Origin: Ruegeria arenilitoris
Lineage (GTDB): Bacteria; Pseudomonadota; Alphaproteobacteria; Rhodobacterales; Rhodobacteraceae
Assembly: GCF_013030265.1 (NCBI RefSeq)
Contig: NZ_WPZQ01000006.1
Coordinates: forward strand, 248,001 to 312,000
Reading direction: 5' to 3'
Length of the DNA stretch: 64,000 nucleotides
Shown one piece after another: positions 62,237 through 64,000 of the stretch. A program made the position numbers and the translations under genes. The notes under the pieces were generated by a model. The model saw only the letters and a program-made list of their open reading frames with translations, did not search any database and was not told where the DNA came from. Every line of letters starts with the position of its first letter. Within the stretch, counting starts at the first letter, position 1.

Positions 62237-64000
62237 TCAGTGCACCACCGCATCATCGGGCCGTGGACGTTCGGATGTACCTAAACGGTCACCGATGATC
62301 AGGCCATCCGTTCCAGCAGTCACAGGAACGGTTTCGCCGTCCTTGATCTCACCAGCCAGCAACGCTTCGGCCAGCGGGTTCTGCAAGGCGCGCTGGATCA
62401 CGCGTTTGAGCGGACGCGCACCAAAGACCGGATCATAACCTTCGTTCGCCAGCCATTCCTTGGCACCGTCGTCCAGAACCAGCTCGATCTTGCGGGCGGC
62501 CAAGCGTTTTTGCAGACGCGCCATCTGAATATCGACGATGCCATCCATATCGGCCCGCTTGAGCCGGTCGAAGATGATCGTTTCGTCCAGACGGTTCAGG
62601 AATTCGGGCCGGAAATGCGCCCGGACCGCATCCATCACGTCACGTTTCGCCTGCGCACTATCCGCACCTTCTGGCAACTGACTAAGCGCCTGAGACCCAA
62701 GGTTCGACGTCAGGATGATCAGCGTCTGCTTGAAGTCCACGGTACGACCTTGACCATCGGTCAACACGCCATCATCCAGAACCTGCAGCAGAACATTGAA
62801 CACATCCGGGTGCGCCTTTTCGACCTCATCAAACAGCACGACCTGATAGGGTCGGCGCCGCACAGCCTCGGTCAGCACACCACCTTCGTCATAGCCGACG
62901 TAGCCCGGAGGGGCACCAATCAGACGGGCAACCGCGTGTTTCTCCATGAACTCGGACATGTCGATGCGCACCATCGCATTGTCGTCGTCGAACAGGAAGT
63001 TCGCCACAGCCTTTGTCAGCTCGGTTTTACCCACGCCGGTCGGGCCGAGGAACAGGAACGAGCCCAACGGGCGTCCTTCGTCATTCAGACCCGCGCGCGC
63101 ACGGCGTACGGCGTTAGCGACAGCGGTCACCGCCGCATCCTGACCAATCACGCGGGAATGCAGATCGTCTTCCATCCGCAGCAGTTTCTCGCGCTCGCCT
63201 TCCAGCATTTTTGAGGTCGGGATACCGGTCCAGCGTTCGACCACCGAAGCGATCTGTTCCGGGCGCACCGTTTCCTCAGCCATCATGGCGTTGCTTTCGG
63301 CGTTCTCGGCCTCGGTCAGCTTTTTCTCAAGCTCGGGGATGACGCCATAAGACAGCTCACCCGCTTTGGCGAGGTTACCTTCGCGCTTGGCGATCTCCAG
63401 ATCAGCACGCGCCTTGTCGAGCTGCTCCTTCAAATCACGCGCACCGGCGAGCTTGTCGCGCTCGGCCTGCCATTGGGCGGTCATCTCGGCGGATTTCTCC
63501 TGCAGATCAGCCAGATCCTTTTGCAAGGTTTCCAGGCGATCCTTGGATGCCGCGTCGTCCTCAAGCTTCAGCGCCTCTTCCTCGATTTGCATCTGCAGGA
63601 TCTGGCGATCCAGCTGATCGAGTTCCTCGGGCTTGGAATCCACTTCCATCCGCAACCGCGACGCCGCCTCATCGACCAAATCGATGGCTTTGTCGGGCAG
63701 GAAGCGGTCGGTGATATAGCGATGCGACAGGGTCGCTGCCGACACCAGCGCCGAGTCCGAGATGCGCACACCGTGGTGCAGCTCGTACTTTTCCTTGATG
63801 CCGCGCAGGATGCTGATCGTGTCCTCGACCGTCGGCTCGGTGACCATCACGGGTTGGAACCGGCGCGCAAGGGCCGCGTCTTTTTCGACGTATTTGCGGT
63901 ACTCATCCAATGTGGTCGCACCGATGCAATGCAACTCACCCCGGGCAAGCGCAGGCTTGATCAGGTTGGCGGCATCCATTGCGCCGTCGGATTTACCGGC
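62237..64000 (-). CDS. clpB: ATP-dependent disaggregase ClpB, C-terminal part (runs off the window)
   Basis: Hsp100 chaperone that rescues aggregated proteins with DnaK. The window holds about 587 codons; the N-domain and the first Walker A lie beyond the right edge, since the frame stays open to 64000. Present are the end of AAA+ domain 1 ([20 protein letters not shown]), the coiled-coil middle domain, and the complete AAA+ domain 2 with [34 protein letters not shown] and [19 protein letters not shown]. The ATG-like codon at 63979 is internal, not the start. Confidence 0.96.
   Translation of the reverse strand, partial: AGKSDGAMDAANLIKPALARGELHCIGATTLDEYRKYVEKDAALARRFQPVMVTEPTVEDTISILRGIKEKYELHHGVRISDSALVSAATLSHRYITDRFLPDKAIDLVDEAASRLRMEVDSKPEELDQLDRQILQMQIEEEALKLEDDAASKDRLETLQKDLADLQEKSAEMTAQWQAERDKLAGARDLKEQLDKARADLEIAKREGNLAKAGELSYGVIPELEKKLTEAENAESNAMMAEETVRPEQIASVVERWTGIPTSKMLEGEREKLLRMEDDLHSRVIGQDAAVTAVANAVRRARAGLNDEGRPLGSFLFLGPTGVGKTELTKAVANFLFDDDNAMVRIDMSEFMEKHAVARLIGAPPGYVGYDEGGVLTEAVRRRPYQVVLFDEVEKAHPDVFNVLLQVLDDGVLTDGQGRTVDFKQTLIILTSNLGSQALSQLPEGADSAQAKRDVMDAVRAHFRPEFLNRLDETIIFDRLKRADMDGIVDIQMARLQKRLAARKIELVLDDGAKEWLANEGYDPVFGARPLKRVIQRALQNPLAEALLAGEIKDGETVPVTAGTDGLIIGDRLGTSERPRPDDAVVH

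Overview
The window looks like chromosomal DNA of a marine alphaproteobacterium of the Roseobacter group (Rhodobacterales). The grounds are the high GC content, the operon style with many 4-base ATGA overlaps, a DddQ-type DMSP lyase, TRAP transporters, a paa cluster, and a phn cluster with the alphaproteobacterial extras (DUF1045, LbH acyltransferase, two PhnE). No IS element, prophage, CRISPR array or rRNA was seen. Species cannot be named from the sequence alone.

Layout. (1) 0.27-6.8 kb: a tightly coupled seven-gene cassette on the plus strand (two MurG/COG4671-like glycosyltransferases, two GT4 glycosyltransferases, a histidine phosphatase, a polysaccharide deacetylase and a methyltransferase). 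(2) 6.8-19.9 kb: a complete C-P lyase system. It comprises phnM, DUF1045, phnGHI-HAD-phnJKLN, the regulator phnF, an LbH acyltransferase and the transporter phnCDE1E2, with candidate Pho boxes, a PhnF operator and a hairpin over the phnC ribosome binding site. (3) 20-26.5 kb: mixed housekeeping genes (rpe, a FadB/FadJ-type fusion, a thioesterase, a Tat-exported cyclase, a CMD protein, DUF1127). (4) 26.5-41.3 kb: two divergent operons, 15 genes in all, around an RpiR regulator. The left arm has an FAD/GcvT demethylase, an alcohol dehydrogenase, DddQ, three mandelate racemase/muconate lactonizing-type enzymes, a cupin and a class III aminotransferase. The right arm has a Rieske oxygenase, GFA, an Asp/Glu-racemase-fold protein, a sulfotransferase, an FrhB-type Fe-S flavoprotein and a CMD protein. 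It closes at a clear terminator. (5) 41.5-56.6 kb: a phenylacetate degradation region (paaJABCDE plus an extra PaaA-like gene; paaG-paaI-paaK-TetR; a TRAP transporter; paaZ; paaX). (6) 56.7-59.1 kb: a Baeyer-Villiger-type monooxygenase next to an esterase. (7) 59.2-64 kb: tRNA-Met, a sterol-desaturase-family protein, a DUF4856 secreted protein with a likely iron box, and the C-terminal part of clpB running off the right edge.

How it fits together. The phn block imports phosphonates and breaks them down under phosphate limitation. The paa block converts phenylacetate through CoA thioester, epoxide and ring opening, probably fed by the neighbouring TRAP transporter. The most unusual block is region 4. 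Its gene content points to catabolism of an N- or S-methylated zwitterion (a betaine-like or DMSP-like osmolyte) by demethylation, epimerisation and lyase steps, with an unassigned substrate. A second new structure is a two-hairpin intergenic element that occurs twice (after phnF and after rpe), with compensatory base changes in the first stem.
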